A stretch of 57,672 bases of DNA, taken from contig NZ_SOAP01000007.1 in NCBI RefSeq assembly GCF_004364805.1, positions 1-57,672 on the forward strand, in the 5' to 3' direction. Source of the DNA: Pelagimonas phthalicica (GTDB lineage: Bacteria; Pseudomonadota; Alphaproteobacteria; Rhodobacterales; Rhodobacteraceae). How positions within the stretch are numbered: position 1 is the stretch's first letter; the number at the start of each line of letters is the position of its first letter. The position numbers and the translations under genes were made by a program. Shown in pieces: positions 1-8,355 of this stretch. The notes beneath the pieces are model-generated. The model did not search any database, was not told the DNA's origin, and saw nothing but the letters and a program-made list of their open reading frames with translations.

Positions 1-114
1 TACACGCTGACCATCCGCGACCACGGCTTCAACGCCAACCTCGGCAAGGCCGCGAACCAGGACGATCTGTCCCTGCAGGCCGTCATCCCCTGGGGCCCGA
101 AAGACGCCGCCTAA
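1..114 (+). CDS. C-terminal end of an unrecognised protein (partial)
   Basis: Frame 1 is open from the first base and gives 37 residues ending PWGPKDAA before a TAA stop. The start lies outside the window. Nothing in this fragment identifies a family. A strong terminator follows 7 bases after the stop, so this is the last gene of its transcript. Open frame, high-GC codons and the terminator placement support it being real coding sequence. Confidence 0.6.
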   Translation, partial: YTLTIRDHGFNANLGKAANQDDLSLQAVIPWGPKDAA

Positions 115-121
115 GCCAAGG

Positions 122-149
122 GCCAGACCGCTCCGGCGGTCTGGCTATT
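122..149 (+). terminator. Rho-independent terminator after the first gene
   Basis: A perfect 10-bp stem (GCCAGACCGC / GCGGTCTGGC) with a TCCG loop lies 8 bases after the stop codon and is followed by TATTT. The T tract is short but the stem is strong. Confidence 0.75.
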
Positions 150-748
150 TCTCGTTATGAGGAATGGCAGCGGTTCGGGTCCGAAACCCGTGTCAGAAGG
201 ATGCGGCATATTTCGGACGCTGACACCGAGGCGGATAGTCTGACTGGATCGATCGCAGAAGCAGCTTTGATCGTTCTGTTGAGGGACAGAGTGGATCGCG
301 CGAACCCGAGGGTGAGCCGAAAGTCAGCAGGGGAAAAATGGGAGCCCACTGTGCGAGGTAAGCGCACCCCTTCTCTCAGTCGAGCAACCCGCGCTTGGGT
401 CGTGTTGGCGAGGCTGCCAGGGTGCCGAACTCACCCTTTGCCGCGAGGGTGTAAACCGCAGATCAACGTCATGCGTCCGGGGGGCGACGTCTCACGTCAG
501 GGCCACCGTCGCGCGCCTTTCCGTCGACCTGTTGGCCTCTCAGATCGCTAGCCCGGGGTCGAGCGGCCGGCAACGCTGGGGGCAGGTTTCTGGACGGCTG
601 CGCCTTGAGCGCTGCGGTGCACCGCTCACAACAAACCTGCCCCCGGCGTGCTCCATTTCATTCCGCCCCGTGCCGGGTGCAGCCCGCTCTCATGCCCCCG
701 GTCTTTTCCACGATCCGTCCAACGACGATCAACGGAAAGGATCACACC
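150..748. other. Non-coding stretch with a long inverted repeat
   Basis: No convincing gene is seen in these 600 bases; the open frames on both strands lack ribosome sites and recognisable products. The notable structure is the imperfect 16-bp inverted repeat at 574-648, described separately. A GGAAAGG ribosome site at 734-740 serves the gene at 749. Confidence 0.5.
574..648 (+). repeat. 16-bp inverted repeat upstream of the small acidic protein gene
   Basis: Arms 574-589 (CGCTGGGGGCAGGTTT) and 633-648 (AAACCTGCCCCCGGCG) pair over 16 positions with one G-T wobble; 12 of these positions form an uninterrupted perfect match. The arms are separated by 43 bases. It ends about 100 bases before the ATG at 749. 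It could be a structured leader RNA, a protein-binding site or a trace of an old element end; the sequence does not decide. Confidence 0.55.
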
Positions 749-925
749 ATGACACTCGAACAATCCATCGACCTCGCCGAACTGCAAGCCGACATGGCCT
801 TTGATGCCTACCTCGCCGCGTTTGATGAAGACGCCCATCCCGAGACACTCGACAGCCTCGAGACCGAGGCGCTGATCGCCCGCAGCCGCTACGACGACCT
901 GCGCTCTCAGGGACTGGGTCACTGA
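749..925 (+). CDS. Small acidic protein of unknown function (58 aa)
   Basis: An ATG at 749 preceded by GGAAAGG (734-740) opens a 58-residue protein, rich in Asp, Glu, Ala and Leu, that looks largely helical. I recognise no family. It has no signal peptide or membrane segment. It stands alone between a structured upstream region and a clear terminator, so it is probably a monocistronic cytoplasmic protein. Its position next to the transfer genes resembles the small accessory proteins common on such plasmids, but any role is unknown. The ribosome site and terminator support it being a gene. Confidence 0.6.
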   Translation: MTLEQSIDLAELQADMAFDAYLAAFDEDAHPETLDSLETEALIARSRYDDLRSQGLGH

Positions 926-932
926 CCCAGAC

Positions 933-965
933 ACCCCTGCGGGTCTACTGATCCGCAGGGGTTTG
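933..965 (+). terminator. Rho-independent terminator after the small acidic gene
   Basis: A perfect 10-bp stem (ACCCCTGCGG / CCGCAGGGGT) with a 10-base loop begins 7 bases after the stop codon and runs into TTT. Confidence 0.75.
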
Positions 966-1450
966 ACACCGTCTCTCAGAAGCTTCGTGACGCCCTCGAA
1001 TGGTGGGACCCGCGCTATCTCGCGCGGGCCGTTTTCGTGTTCTTCGCGCCCGATCCGTTACCGGCTCGGGCGCTCGGTTTGCCTGACATCGCGTGCTGCT
1101 CCAGCGCAAGTTTAGGCAGATTAATTCGACCAGATTGCCGCGCATCGATGAGGACGGCGGCGTTCCATGTCGCGCTGCGGAGCAGTCTTGACTGCACCCT
1201 ATTGCCAGCAAAAAGACACAGCATGCAAAACGTTATATTGCGCAATGTGATGTATTGAAGTATAAGCAAAGGAGAGAAGGAAGACGTTGGCAGGATATGG
1301 CCAATGTTTGCACATTTTGTCCGAGGGGTCTGTCATGGGCGTTTCCCGCAAAGCTGAATGCTCCGCCGCACGCGAAAGCGATTGCGAGCAATCGCTGCCT
1401 CGCGCGCGTCTGCGCATGCAATCTTTTTCTGGCAGCGGGAGAACGCCCTA
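966..1450. other. Non-coding region upstream of the mobilisation genes; candidate oriT location
   Basis: About 480 bases with no supportable gene, placed directly upstream of the mobC-like gene and relaxase. Origins of transfer of MOBP systems usually lie here. The region carries two dyads, ATTGCGCAAT (1237-1246) and GCGATTGC-GA-GCAATCGC (1378-1395). The middle part (about 1200-1320) is richer in A+T than its surroundings. No nick-site consensus was recognised, so the oriT role is inference from position. Confidence 0.35.
1378..1395. promoter_or_regulatory. Perfect dyad upstream of the mobC-like gene
   Basis: Arms GCGATTGC (1378-1385) and GCAATCGC (1388-1395) are separated by GA. It lies 55 bases before the GTG start of the mobC-like gene. 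It may be part of oriT or an operator for the ribbon-helix-helix protein encoded next to it. Confidence 0.45.
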
Positions 1451-2071
1451 GTGCCGAGGCCAGCGAAAAACCTGAAGCTTGAAGAGCGCATCGAAGTGGC
1501 GCGGCGCTTCACGGCGGGCGAGAGCGCGAAGGAGCTGGCGGCGGCGTTCGGTATCTCTCCGCGCCACGTGAACCGGCTCGCGAAAGAGGAGGCGGGCGAG
1601 GGGATCGCAGCGCGCGATCCGAGCGAGACAGTGGCTTTCCGGGCTAGTCAGTCTGAGCTTGCAGCGTTCGATGCCGAGTGGCGCGAACGGGGTTTTTCCA
1701 ACCGGTCACAGGCGCTCAATGCGGTGCTGCGCGGACGGTGCGGTTTCCTCGATGTGCCCCGTGATCTGGTCGCCGAATTTTGCGCCGCATGGCGACAGGC
1801 GAAGGATGTGAGCGACGCTGGCATGGTGCTCGCCAAGGCGGTCCATCGCGGTCGGCTGGAGGTCTCGGCGGCGGATCGCGCAGTGCTGATCGAACTGCTC
1901 GATCTTGCGCAGTCGATGAGCCGTGAGATGGGCCGGATGAAGGATGCGGCGCAAGCGCTGCGTCATCAGGAGTGGCCGCAAAGGGAAGAAGGGCAGGGGG
2001 CGGATGGCGCGGTTCTGGAGGGCACCCCGCGCGAGACCGTGACAGGTTTGAGGCTCGTCAGGAATGGCTGA
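1451..2071 (+). CDS. MobC-like relaxosome protein (HTH plus ribbon-helix-helix)
   Basis: The 206-residue product starts at GTG 1451, chosen because GCGGGAGA lies at the right distance upstream and because the residues before it look non-coding. Residues about 5-45 resemble a resolvase-type helix-turn-helix (ELAAAFGISPRHVNRL). Residues about 55-100 resemble a ribbon-helix-helix or MobC region (SNRSQALNAVLRG). Relaxosome proteins of this kind bind oriT and help the relaxase melt and nick it. The gene overlaps the relaxase start by 8 bases, so the two are translationally coupled. The family call is by pattern and by neighbour; the exact subfamily is uncertain. Confidence 0.65.
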   Translation: MPRPAKNLKLEERIEVARRFTAGESAKELAAAFGISPRHVNRLAKEEAGEGIAARDPSETVAFRASQSELAAFDAEWRERGFSNRSQALNAVLRGRCGFLDVPRDLVAEFCAAWRQAKDVSDAGMVLAKAVHRGRLEVSAADRAVLIELLDLAQSMSREMGRMKDAAQALRHQEWPQREEGQGADGAVLEGTPRETVTGLRLVRNG

Positions 2072-4004
2072 TCCGCTCGCCCTCTATGCCTCGGTCATGG
2101 GCCGGCTCTGGGAGGATGAGCGTATCCGGGGTCAGGCCGCGGCGCGGATCGACGCGCGGCTGGCGGGGCGTCGGCAGGGGCGAAGTTTCTCGCGCGTCGG
2201 ATCCATGTCGGCGCGCAACGCGCTGAAAGTGGCTTCAGGGCAGAGCCGGGCTGCGGTGTTCAAACGGATCCGGGCAGGAGGCTGCAAGACGAGGTGTAGC
2301 CTCGGGGCGCAGATTTCCTACATCAACGACAAGGCGGTATACACCTATTCGACGATGACCAACGCGCTGACCGATGCGGCGGTGCTTTCTGAGGAGCAGA
2401 AAGAAGACATCATCGAGGATTGGGCCGGGACCTGGCGCGGCTCGACCAAGCTCGGGTTCACCTCGCACATGCTGCTCTCGTTCCCGACCGACGTGACGGT
2501 CGATCAGGTGTGCGACATCGCCATGGACTGGACGGAGCATTTCTTCGAGAGCGGGGAATATGGCGATCAGTGGGACTATGTCCTCGCGGTCCATGACGAC
2601 CGGGCGCACAAGCATGCCCATATCATCCTGAACAATCGCGGCGTCGAAAACGGCACCTGGTTCTCTTGCTGGGCCGAGGGCGTGATGTCGCCGCAGCTGA
2701 TGCGCGAGAAGCAGGCCGAGATCGCTGAAGGCTACGGCGTGACGCTCGACGCCACCACCCGGCTCGAGCGCGGCATTTTCGAGAAGCCCGCCGGGATTGA
2801 GGAGATCTACCGCGCCAAGGAAGAGGCCCGCCTTCCGCGCGAGATCGTCATGACGGCCCAGGAATCCGCCATGGCGCAGGCGCAGGTGGTGGGCTTCGCC
2901 AAGGACTACAAGTACCTCGCCGACCTGCTGGACCGGATGGACCAGCGTCACATGGCGCGCGCCGTGCGCGGCATGGCAGACGGTCTCGGCTCCGGCACGC
3001 CCTGGAACTTCACCGAAGGAGAGATAGACATGAAGGACATCAAGACCGTCGGTGATGCGATCGACTATTCCGAGCGCACGATCGAGGCGCTGAGGCTCAA
3101 GGCCGAGGAATTGGACCCGGCCGAGCGCGCCGCCTTCGAGGCCAAGGCCGCGCCGATCATCGCGGACCTCTCGCAGATGGTGCCTGACCCGGAGCTGCGC
3201 GCACGGTTTGGAAAGCAGCTCGAAGAACCCTATCCGCCGGGGGCGGGCAGCGAAGTGCTGATTGCGGCGCTGCAATCCGGCAATGACGAGGGGCTGCGCT
3301 ACGTGCTCGAGCGCGCCGAGGAGGTGGGCATGGACAGCGAGGAGCTGGTAGCCCGGATCACTGCCGGCGGCACGCGCAACTACGGCATGGCGCAAGACTG
3401 GGTCGAGCGCGACATGAACGCGGTGCTGGCCAAGGACGGTCTCAGCGTGGAGACCGCGAGTGACGACCAGCTCGATGCCGCGCTCGAAAAGGTCGACGGC
3501 GTGATGGACGCACTGATGGAGCGGGCGAAGGAACTGGGCGTCGAGATCGGCCGAACCCTCGCGGACGAAGAGGAGGCGACACTGCCCCTCATCGACGAAG
3601 ACGACCGGACGCCCAATCCCTACCTGCAGGACCTGGCCGACATGCTTCGGGACGGCAAGCTCACCGAGGAACAGGAAGAGGTGGTTGAGCGGACCCTGCA
3701 ATCCGAGCTCTTCAAGGAGTTGGGTGAGGAGGGTTTGGCTGCACTTCGCCGCGGCAACTACGAGGTGCTGGACGCGGCCCTTCCGAGCAAGCTCGACCAG
3801 ATCACCGTCACGCAGGAATTCCTCGAGATGACGTTTGAGGAGACCGGCGACCAAGTCTTCACCGACCGCGCCGCCGGGTTGCAGCAGGACAAGGCGACGG
3901 AGGTGGCGCGGATGCGCGGCCAGCAAGAGGCGCAGGAAATGGGGCGTGAACTTGCCCGAAACAAAACACTAGATCGTGGTCTCGATGACGAGATGGAATT
4001 CTAA
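2064..4004 (+). CDS. MOBP-type relaxase (VirD2-like)
   Basis: This 646-residue protein should nick oriT and pilot the transferred strand. Residues 60-95 match motif I of MOBP relaxases, with Tyr86 in QISYINDK as the likely catalytic residue. The histidine cluster HDDRAHKHAHIILNN (His177 to Asn191) is the metal-binding motif III. The C-terminal half is acidic and helical and probably contacts partner proteins. Length suits plasmid relaxases. It is followed, after its TAA, by a strong ribosome site for virD4, so mobC-relaxase-virD4 form one operon. The motifs make the call firm. Confidence 0.88.
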   Translation: MADPLALYASVMGRLWEDERIRGQAAARIDARLAGRRQGRSFSRVGSMSARNALKVASGQSRAAVFKRIRAGGCKTRCSLGAQISYINDKAVYTYSTMTNALTDAAVLSEEQKEDIIEDWAGTWRGSTKLGFTSHMLLSFPTDVTVDQVCDIAMDWTEHFFESGEYGDQWDYVLAVHDDRAHKHAHIILNNRGVENGTWFSCWAEGVMSPQLMREKQAEIAEGYGVTLDATTRLERGIFEKPAGIEEIYRAKEEARLPREIVMTAQESAMAQAQVVGFAKDYKYLADLLDRMDQRHMARAVRGMADGLGSGTPWNFTEGEIDMKDIKTVGDAIDYSERTIEALRLKAEELDPAERAAFEAKAAPIIADLSQMVPDPELRARFGKQLEEPYPPGAGSEVLIAALQSGNDEGLRYVLERAEEVGMDSEELVARITAGGTRNYGMAQDWVERDMNAVLAKDGLSVETASDDQLDAALEKVDGVMDALMERAKELGVEIGRTLADEEEATLPLIDEDDRTPNPYLQDLADMLRDGKLTEEQEEVVERTLQSELFKELGEEGLAALRRGNYEVLDAALPSKLDQITVTQEFLEMTFEETGDQVFTDRAAGLQQDKATEVARMRGQQEAQEMGRELARNKTLDRGLDDEMEF

Positions 4005-4020
4005 GGGGGAGATGACAACC

Positions 4021-5928
4021 ATGACCAAGACACTCCCCCTTTGGGCCGCGCTCCTCTTCGGGGTGATCTGCGGCGCCGTCATCGGCACCATCGTCGCCGC
4101 CTTCTACCTGACCCTGGCCCTGAAAACCGGGTTTGGTAGTTTTGACATGCTGGCGCTCTGGAAAGCCAGCGCGGGCACCCGAGCGGCGCATCCCGAAGCG
4201 TTCAAGGTGGGGTTTGGCGCCGTAGGCTTCGGGGCGATTGGCCTCGGCGCCCTGGCGCTTGCCTGGACCTGGAAGAAGGAGCGGGACGACTATGGCTCGG
4301 CCCACTGGCAGACCAAGGCGGAGCTGAAGAAGAACGACATGCTTCAAGCGCCTGGCAAGGGCTTTGTCTGTGGCAAGCTCGGAGCCCCGACGTCCAAAGC
4401 TGAGTTCATCTCCTCGACCACCATCCCGCATGTGATGATGGTCGCGCCGACCCGGGCCGGTAAGGGGGTTGGCTTCGTGATCCCGAATCTTCTGAGCTTT
4501 GCGGGCTCGGTTGTGGTGCTGGACGTGAAGGGCGAGAACTTCGAGAAGACCGCGCGGCTCCGGGCGCTCAACGGCGACGAGGTCTATCGGTTCAGCCCGT
4601 TTGATTGGGCCAATGCCACGCATCGGTACAACCCGCTTGCGCGGATTGCCAAGGCCCCGACATTCGCGCAGCGCTTCACCGAGGTCTCGATCCTGGCAGA
4701 CCTCTTCCTCGACAAGGACAACAAGACGCTCGACACCTTTTCCGAGGCCGGCAAGTCGATCTTCGTTGCGGCCTGTCTGCTGGCGATCCAACGCGGCACG
4801 CCGAACCTCGGCGAGGTGAACAAGATCGTCGCCGGGGGCGAATACAAGAACGCCCAGTACAAGACCTATGCCGACGAGGCCGAGGAAGACATCCTGCGCG
4901 AGCTCTGGACCAATGCGGCCTCAGCCTCGTCGCGGCTGCTGACCTCGAACATTCAGGCGCTGATGACGGCCGGTCTCAAGCAATGGGACAACCCGGCGGT
5001 GCGCTCGGCCACCGAGGCGAGCGACTTCGATTTCTCGACCTTCCGGAAGACCCCTCAGTCGCTTTACATCGCGGTGTCCGAGGATCACATCGCGACGCTG
5101 GCGCCGCTCTTGCGCCTGATGTTCGCCGATCTCATCGCCTCGATCCGGCTGAACGAGCCCGGTCCGGACGAGCCCTGGCCGGTCATGATGATGATCGACG
5201 AATTCCAGCAGATGGGGGCGATGCCCTATCTCGAGCGGGCGATCCATTCGCTGGCAAGCTATGGCGGCCGCGTCGCGATGATCGCGCAGTCGCTGGCTTC
5301 GCTTGATCGGATTTACGGGCCCGAGGGCCGTGAAAGTCTCGAGAACGGGGCAGGGCTGAAGCTCTACATCACCCCGCGGGACCAGCGCACGGTGAAAGAG
5401 GTCTCCGCCGCGGTCGGCAGCACCACCCGCGAGGCGGTGACCCGGATGTACGGTCGCAACAAGGGCTTCCTTGGCGCGACCTCGACCTCGGCGCGTCTGG
5501 AAGAGCGGCCGCTACTTTCCGAGACGGAAGCGCGCCTCATGGATCCCGACGAGGTCATAATCCTCGCTTCGCCCCAGCACCCTATCAAGGCTAGCCGGAT
5601 CAAGTATTACGACGATCCGTTCTTCAAGGACATGCTGGCCCGCCAGGACGGCAAGCCGTTCCCCTATCCGCCGAGTGTGCAGGGCGTGGGGCCCTGGGGC
5701 GGTGACTTTGAGGTCGGCGCAGACGACCAGGCGAAACTAGCCGAACGTGCGCCTGTCCGGGATCGATCGCAGCGGCGCGAAGCGCGCGCGATGAGCGTGA
5801 TGCCGATTGAGGCCGGACGCGGGCAGCCCGAGCCCGAGACGCTCGAAAGGGAAGCCGCCGTGCCGAAGGATTGGAAGGCGGCGCTCGACCGGCAGGAGGA
5901 CTTCATCGAGGAATTGTTGGGAGGGTGA
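4021..5928 (+). CDS. virD4: Type IV coupling protein VirD4/TraG
   Basis: The 635-residue ATPase links the relaxosome to the secretion channel at the inner membrane. Two N-terminal membrane segments are visible (about residues 8-33 and 62-82). The Walker A motif is APTRAGKG (142-149) and Walker B is MMMIDEF (about 388-394). The start at 4021 was chosen over an in-frame ATG at 4012 because AAGGGGGA (4003-4010) gives a proper spacing only for 4021. The C-terminal 80 residues are charged and probably bind substrate. It directly follows the relaxase. Its gene ends 18 bases before the convergent DUF2235 gene, where the backbone is interrupted by cargo. Confidence 0.93.
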   Translation: MTKTLPLWAALLFGVICGAVIGTIVAAFYLTLALKTGFGSFDMLALWKASAGTRAAHPEAFKVGFGAVGFGAIGLGALALAWTWKKERDDYGSAHWQTKAELKKNDMLQAPGKGFVCGKLGAPTSKAEFISSTTIPHVMMVAPTRAGKGVGFVIPNLLSFAGSVVVLDVKGENFEKTARLRALNGDEVYRFSPFDWANATHRYNPLARIAKAPTFAQRFTEVSILADLFLDKDNKTLDTFSEAGKSIFVAACLLAIQRGTPNLGEVNKIVAGGEYKNAQYKTYADEAEEDILRELWTNAASASSRLLTSNIQALMTAGLKQWDNPAVRSATEASDFDFSTFRKTPQSLYIAVSEDHIATLAPLLRLMFADLIASIRLNEPGPDEPWPVMMMIDEFQQMGAMPYLERAIHSLASYGGRVAMIAQSLASLDRIYGPEGRESLENGAGLKLYITPRDQRTVKEVSAAVGSTTREAVTRMYGRNKGFLGATSTSARLEERPLLSETEARLMDPDEVIILASPQHPIKASRIKYYDDPFFKDMLARQDGKPFPYPPSVQGVGPWGGDFEVGADDQAKLAERAPVRDRSQRREARAMSVMPIEAGRGQPEPETLEREAAVPKDWKAALDRQEDFIEELLGG

Positions 5929-5946
5929 GCGCCGTCGACTAGTCCC

Positions 5947-7368
5947 CTATTCGTCGTAGTAGAATTTCAAGTCGCGTCGCTCTTTCAATTGGGCAGGTCG
6001 GTAGGGTTTGACCTCGCCACACTGGGCGACGGCCTTGGCTCGCATGCGCTCTTCGACTGAAGGATGGAGCGGGAAGTCGTCGCCAACTGCGCGAATTCCC
6101 TTCTTCCAGCGGATGCGGAGGGGGCCAAATGCTACCATCGCGTCTTCGCGGTGCTGCAAACCCAGAGGGTCAGGGGCGCGGTTCAAGACGTTCTCGTTGA
6201 TCTGGATCGACGGCACGCAGTCTTTCAATTCGTCGACCATCCAATCGAGGGCGATATCGCTCAGGCGGGACTCTGCCTCAGGATAGCTTCCACCGATGTC
6301 GCTATGACAGCCCGGGAACCAGACCTGCTTCAACCACTTCGGCTCTCGATCTTTGGTCTCAATCGCGGCCGCCTTCGATGCCCATCCAACCCTTGGAAAG
6401 TCAGCACGGTCTTCGTCGATCGCCATGGCGTGACGGGCGTGTTGGACATCGGGATCCAGCCACTTGTCGTAGTTGCGCTTGTTCCAAGCCGCGAAATGAC
6501 CCGTCTTGAGAATCTGCGGCCAATCGGTTGGGCGCCAGAGCTTCAGTTTGCGCTCGGGATCGTCCGAGAAATACTTGAAGTTGTCGAGCAACAGGGAACC
6601 TAGCTGCCAAAGAAGCGCGACTAGAAGTACGCCAAGCGGAACAACCAAAAGCCAAGACCATCCGAGTGCAACGCCTGCGGCCAAAGCCGCCCCGACCCCG
6701 AACGTGACGCCCCAGACCAAGGTGCGGACAACTGCCGTTCGCAGTGATGCCACCGTGTCGAAGACCCCGATGAATGTTGGCTGAACGTTTCCCTGATTTT
6801 CTTCGCCTACGAGCGGAAAGCTCGAATACTTCTTGCGAAATCGCTTGCCGAGTTCTTCACGGTTCTTGAAGTAAGGATCTTGTCCGCGCGGTTTTCCAGC
6901 ACCGTGATTATACACGAATTTTACAGCGTCCTTGGCGATCTTGCGCAATCCGGGGCCGTAACGCGGGACCGGCGAACCATCTGGCATCTGCGTCGGGACA
7001 CCGCAGAGGTTCATAACGTTTGCAAGTGCTCTTACTGTGTAGGCCCCGCGCGAGAACCCAAACAGCAACACACGGTCGCCGGGCTCGTAATGGGCGATGA
7101 TCTGCTCGTAGCAATCGATTATGTTGTGGTCGATGCCAGTTCCGACGGCGCTTTCCAGGATGGGCTTGATCCGACCGAAAAACCCACCGCGTTCTCCTGT
7201 TCCCAAGCCCGGGTCGTAAAAAGCCACTTGGTCCTTAGGGCTAATTGGTGAATCTGGGCCGGGACGCATGGCTCGATACATCTTGTAAACATTCGACAGC
7301 CGTTGGTCTGGCCTGGCGCCACCCATCTGGCCGGTTCCGTCCGAGAATATGCAGATGTTCTTTACCAT
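5947..7368 (-). CDS. DUF2235 alpha/beta-hydrolase, Tle1-like phospholipase family
   Basis: The 473-residue protein opens with the DUF2235 signature IFSDGTGQ and contains the nucleophile motif GFSRGAYTVR (Ser107), an acid in FDTVAS (Asp204) and a histidine in FPGCHSDIGGSY (His355), which together form a plausible Ser-Asp-His triad. Residues 213-256 hold two hydrophobic segments inside the fold, so it may be membrane-attached. The family includes type VI secretion lipase effectors (Tle1) and uncharacterised proteins; no immunity gene or VgrG is adjacent here. It lies in a lower-GC cargo block between virD4 and virB11, next to a WGR gene and Hachiman. A defence role is possible but unproven. Confidence 0.8.
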   Translation of the reverse strand: MVKNICIFSDGTGQMGGARPDQRLSNVYKMYRAMRPGPDSPISPKDQVAFYDPGLGTGERGGFFGRIKPILESAVGTGIDHNIIDCYEQIIAHYEPGDRVLLFGFSRGAYTVRALANVMNLCGVPTQMPDGSPVPRYGPGLRKIAKDAVKFVYNHGAGKPRGQDPYFKNREELGKRFRKKYSSFPLVGEENQGNVQPTFIGVFDTVASLRTAVVRTLVWGVTFGVGAALAAGVALGWSWLLVVPLGVLLVALLWQLGSLLLDNFKYFSDDPERKLKLWRPTDWPQILKTGHFAAWNKRNYDKWLDPDVQHARHAMAIDEDRADFPRVGWASKAAAIETKDREPKWLKQVWFPGCHSDIGGSYPEAESRLSDIALDWMVDELKDCVPSIQINENVLNRAPDPLGLQHREDAMVAFGPLRIRWKKGIRAVGDDFPLHPSVEERMRAKAVAQCGEVKPYRPAQLKERRDLKFYYDE

Positions 7369-7542
7369 TTGTCGCCCTATTCAAGAACACGAAGTACAGT
7401 CAAAATCCTAAACCTGCAGCAGTTCTGCCAAGCTAGGAGAGAGTGCAGCGGAAATGTTTCGCCCGAGTCGGGAAAAATTAGAACATAGTGGAAACACATA
7501 TGTCTACCTGATATTGTGACACATGAGAAGGGATTGCCCAAT

Positions 7543-7818
7543 ATGTTGGATACGATGCAGCAAATGGAAGTGTTCCCGACGACAGTCGATCTCAAGCGGG
7601 TCGACCTGTCTATCAACATGCGGCGCTTCTATAGAATGAGTGTTCAACCAGACCTGTTTGGCGGCGCATGCCTCGTGCGGGAATGGGGCCGTATCGGGTT
7701 TCGAGGGCAGATGATGATCGAATTTCATGATGACGAGGGCAAGGCTGTCACGGCGCTCATGAAGCTCCATGCTAGCAAAAAGCAGCGAGGGTATAGGGCA
7801 GCCGTGGCGCAGAACTAA
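7543..7818 (+). CDS. WGR-domain protein
   Basis: The 91-residue product is almost wholly a WGR domain: NMRRFYRMSVQPDLFGGACL followed by REWGRIGFRGQ. WGR domains bind nucleic acid and occur in PARPs and in small bacterial proteins of unknown role. ATG 7543 was preferred to GTG 7516 because AGAAGGGA lies 9 bases upstream of the ATG. The gene is divergent from the DUF2235 gene and has no operon partner. Small solitary WGR proteins are common on alphaproteobacterial plasmids. Its function here is unknown. Confidence 0.82.
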   Translation: MLDTMQQMEVFPTTVDLKRVDLSINMRRFYRMSVQPDLFGGACLVREWGRIGFRGQMMIEFHDDEGKAVTALMKLHASKKQRGYRAAVAQN

Positions 7819-8049
7819 GATTGAATTTTAGAGAAGAAGATTTCGCATAGCATGTATTTCGCGTTTGTTTTCGGCAACCGGATCCTCCACCTTTCGGCGG
7901 TCCAGAATCCGTAGGCAGCTTAAGACCAACCGGGCACCAGTCATGGCTGGATCAGAGCCCAGTGGCAGGTCACCGCACACCAGGAAGAGCATAAACTCGA
8001 ATACGAGCCAATTAATGAGCGATAGCCGATGGCAGCTCTGTGTTGATGA

Positions 8050-8337
8050 TCAGTAACACGCTCGAAAGGAGAATTTTTCTGTCGTTCCATCGACGCGGTT
8101 GACCCAGAAGCAGCGCGTTCCGTAATCCGCCGTTCTTACACTGAAGCTTTCAATTCCCGGGCCGATCTTTTCGGCGGCTTCGGGATGCATATGCATGAGA
8201 TGCGTTAGTATTTCGGCGTCTTCATTGGTTACCTTGTCACCCAGTTCATATTTGTACAGCATATCCCTAAAAAAGTCGTTTGCGTCTCCTTTCCTCGCGA
8301 ATGAGAGCGATCCGATCTCTACTGGCTTTGCGGGCAT
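8050..8337 (-). CDS. DUF3223 (DCL-like) protein, last gene of the Hachiman operon
   Basis: The 95-residue protein fits the DUF3223/DCL fold: FFRDMLYKYELGDKVTNED, then LTHLMHMHPEAAEKIGPGI, then FWVNRVDGTTEKFSF. DCL homologues in plants act in rRNA processing; bacterial ones are often found beside nucleases or defence genes. A GAGAGGAAG ribosome site precedes ATG 8337, and the gap to the hamB stop is only 18 bases, so it belongs to the hamAB operon. It is not a canonical Hachiman component. It could be an accessory subunit or a separate cargo gene carried along. Confidence 0.72.
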   Translation of the reverse strand: MPAKPVEIGSLSFARKGDANDFFRDMLYKYELGDKVTNEDAEILTHLMHMHPEAAEKIGPGIESFSVRTADYGTRCFWVNRVDGTTEKFSFRACY

Positions 8338-8355
8338 AATCGCTTCCTCTCTACT

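Noticed and set aside
2235-3926. 563-codon minus-strand open frame opposite the relaxase
   Set aside because: High-GC shadow of the relaxase gene; its residues show no family pattern.
7865-8056. Small plus-strand frame between the WGR and DUF3223 genes
   Set aside because: Composition looks non-coding and no ribosome site is present; the 230-base gap shows nothing else.
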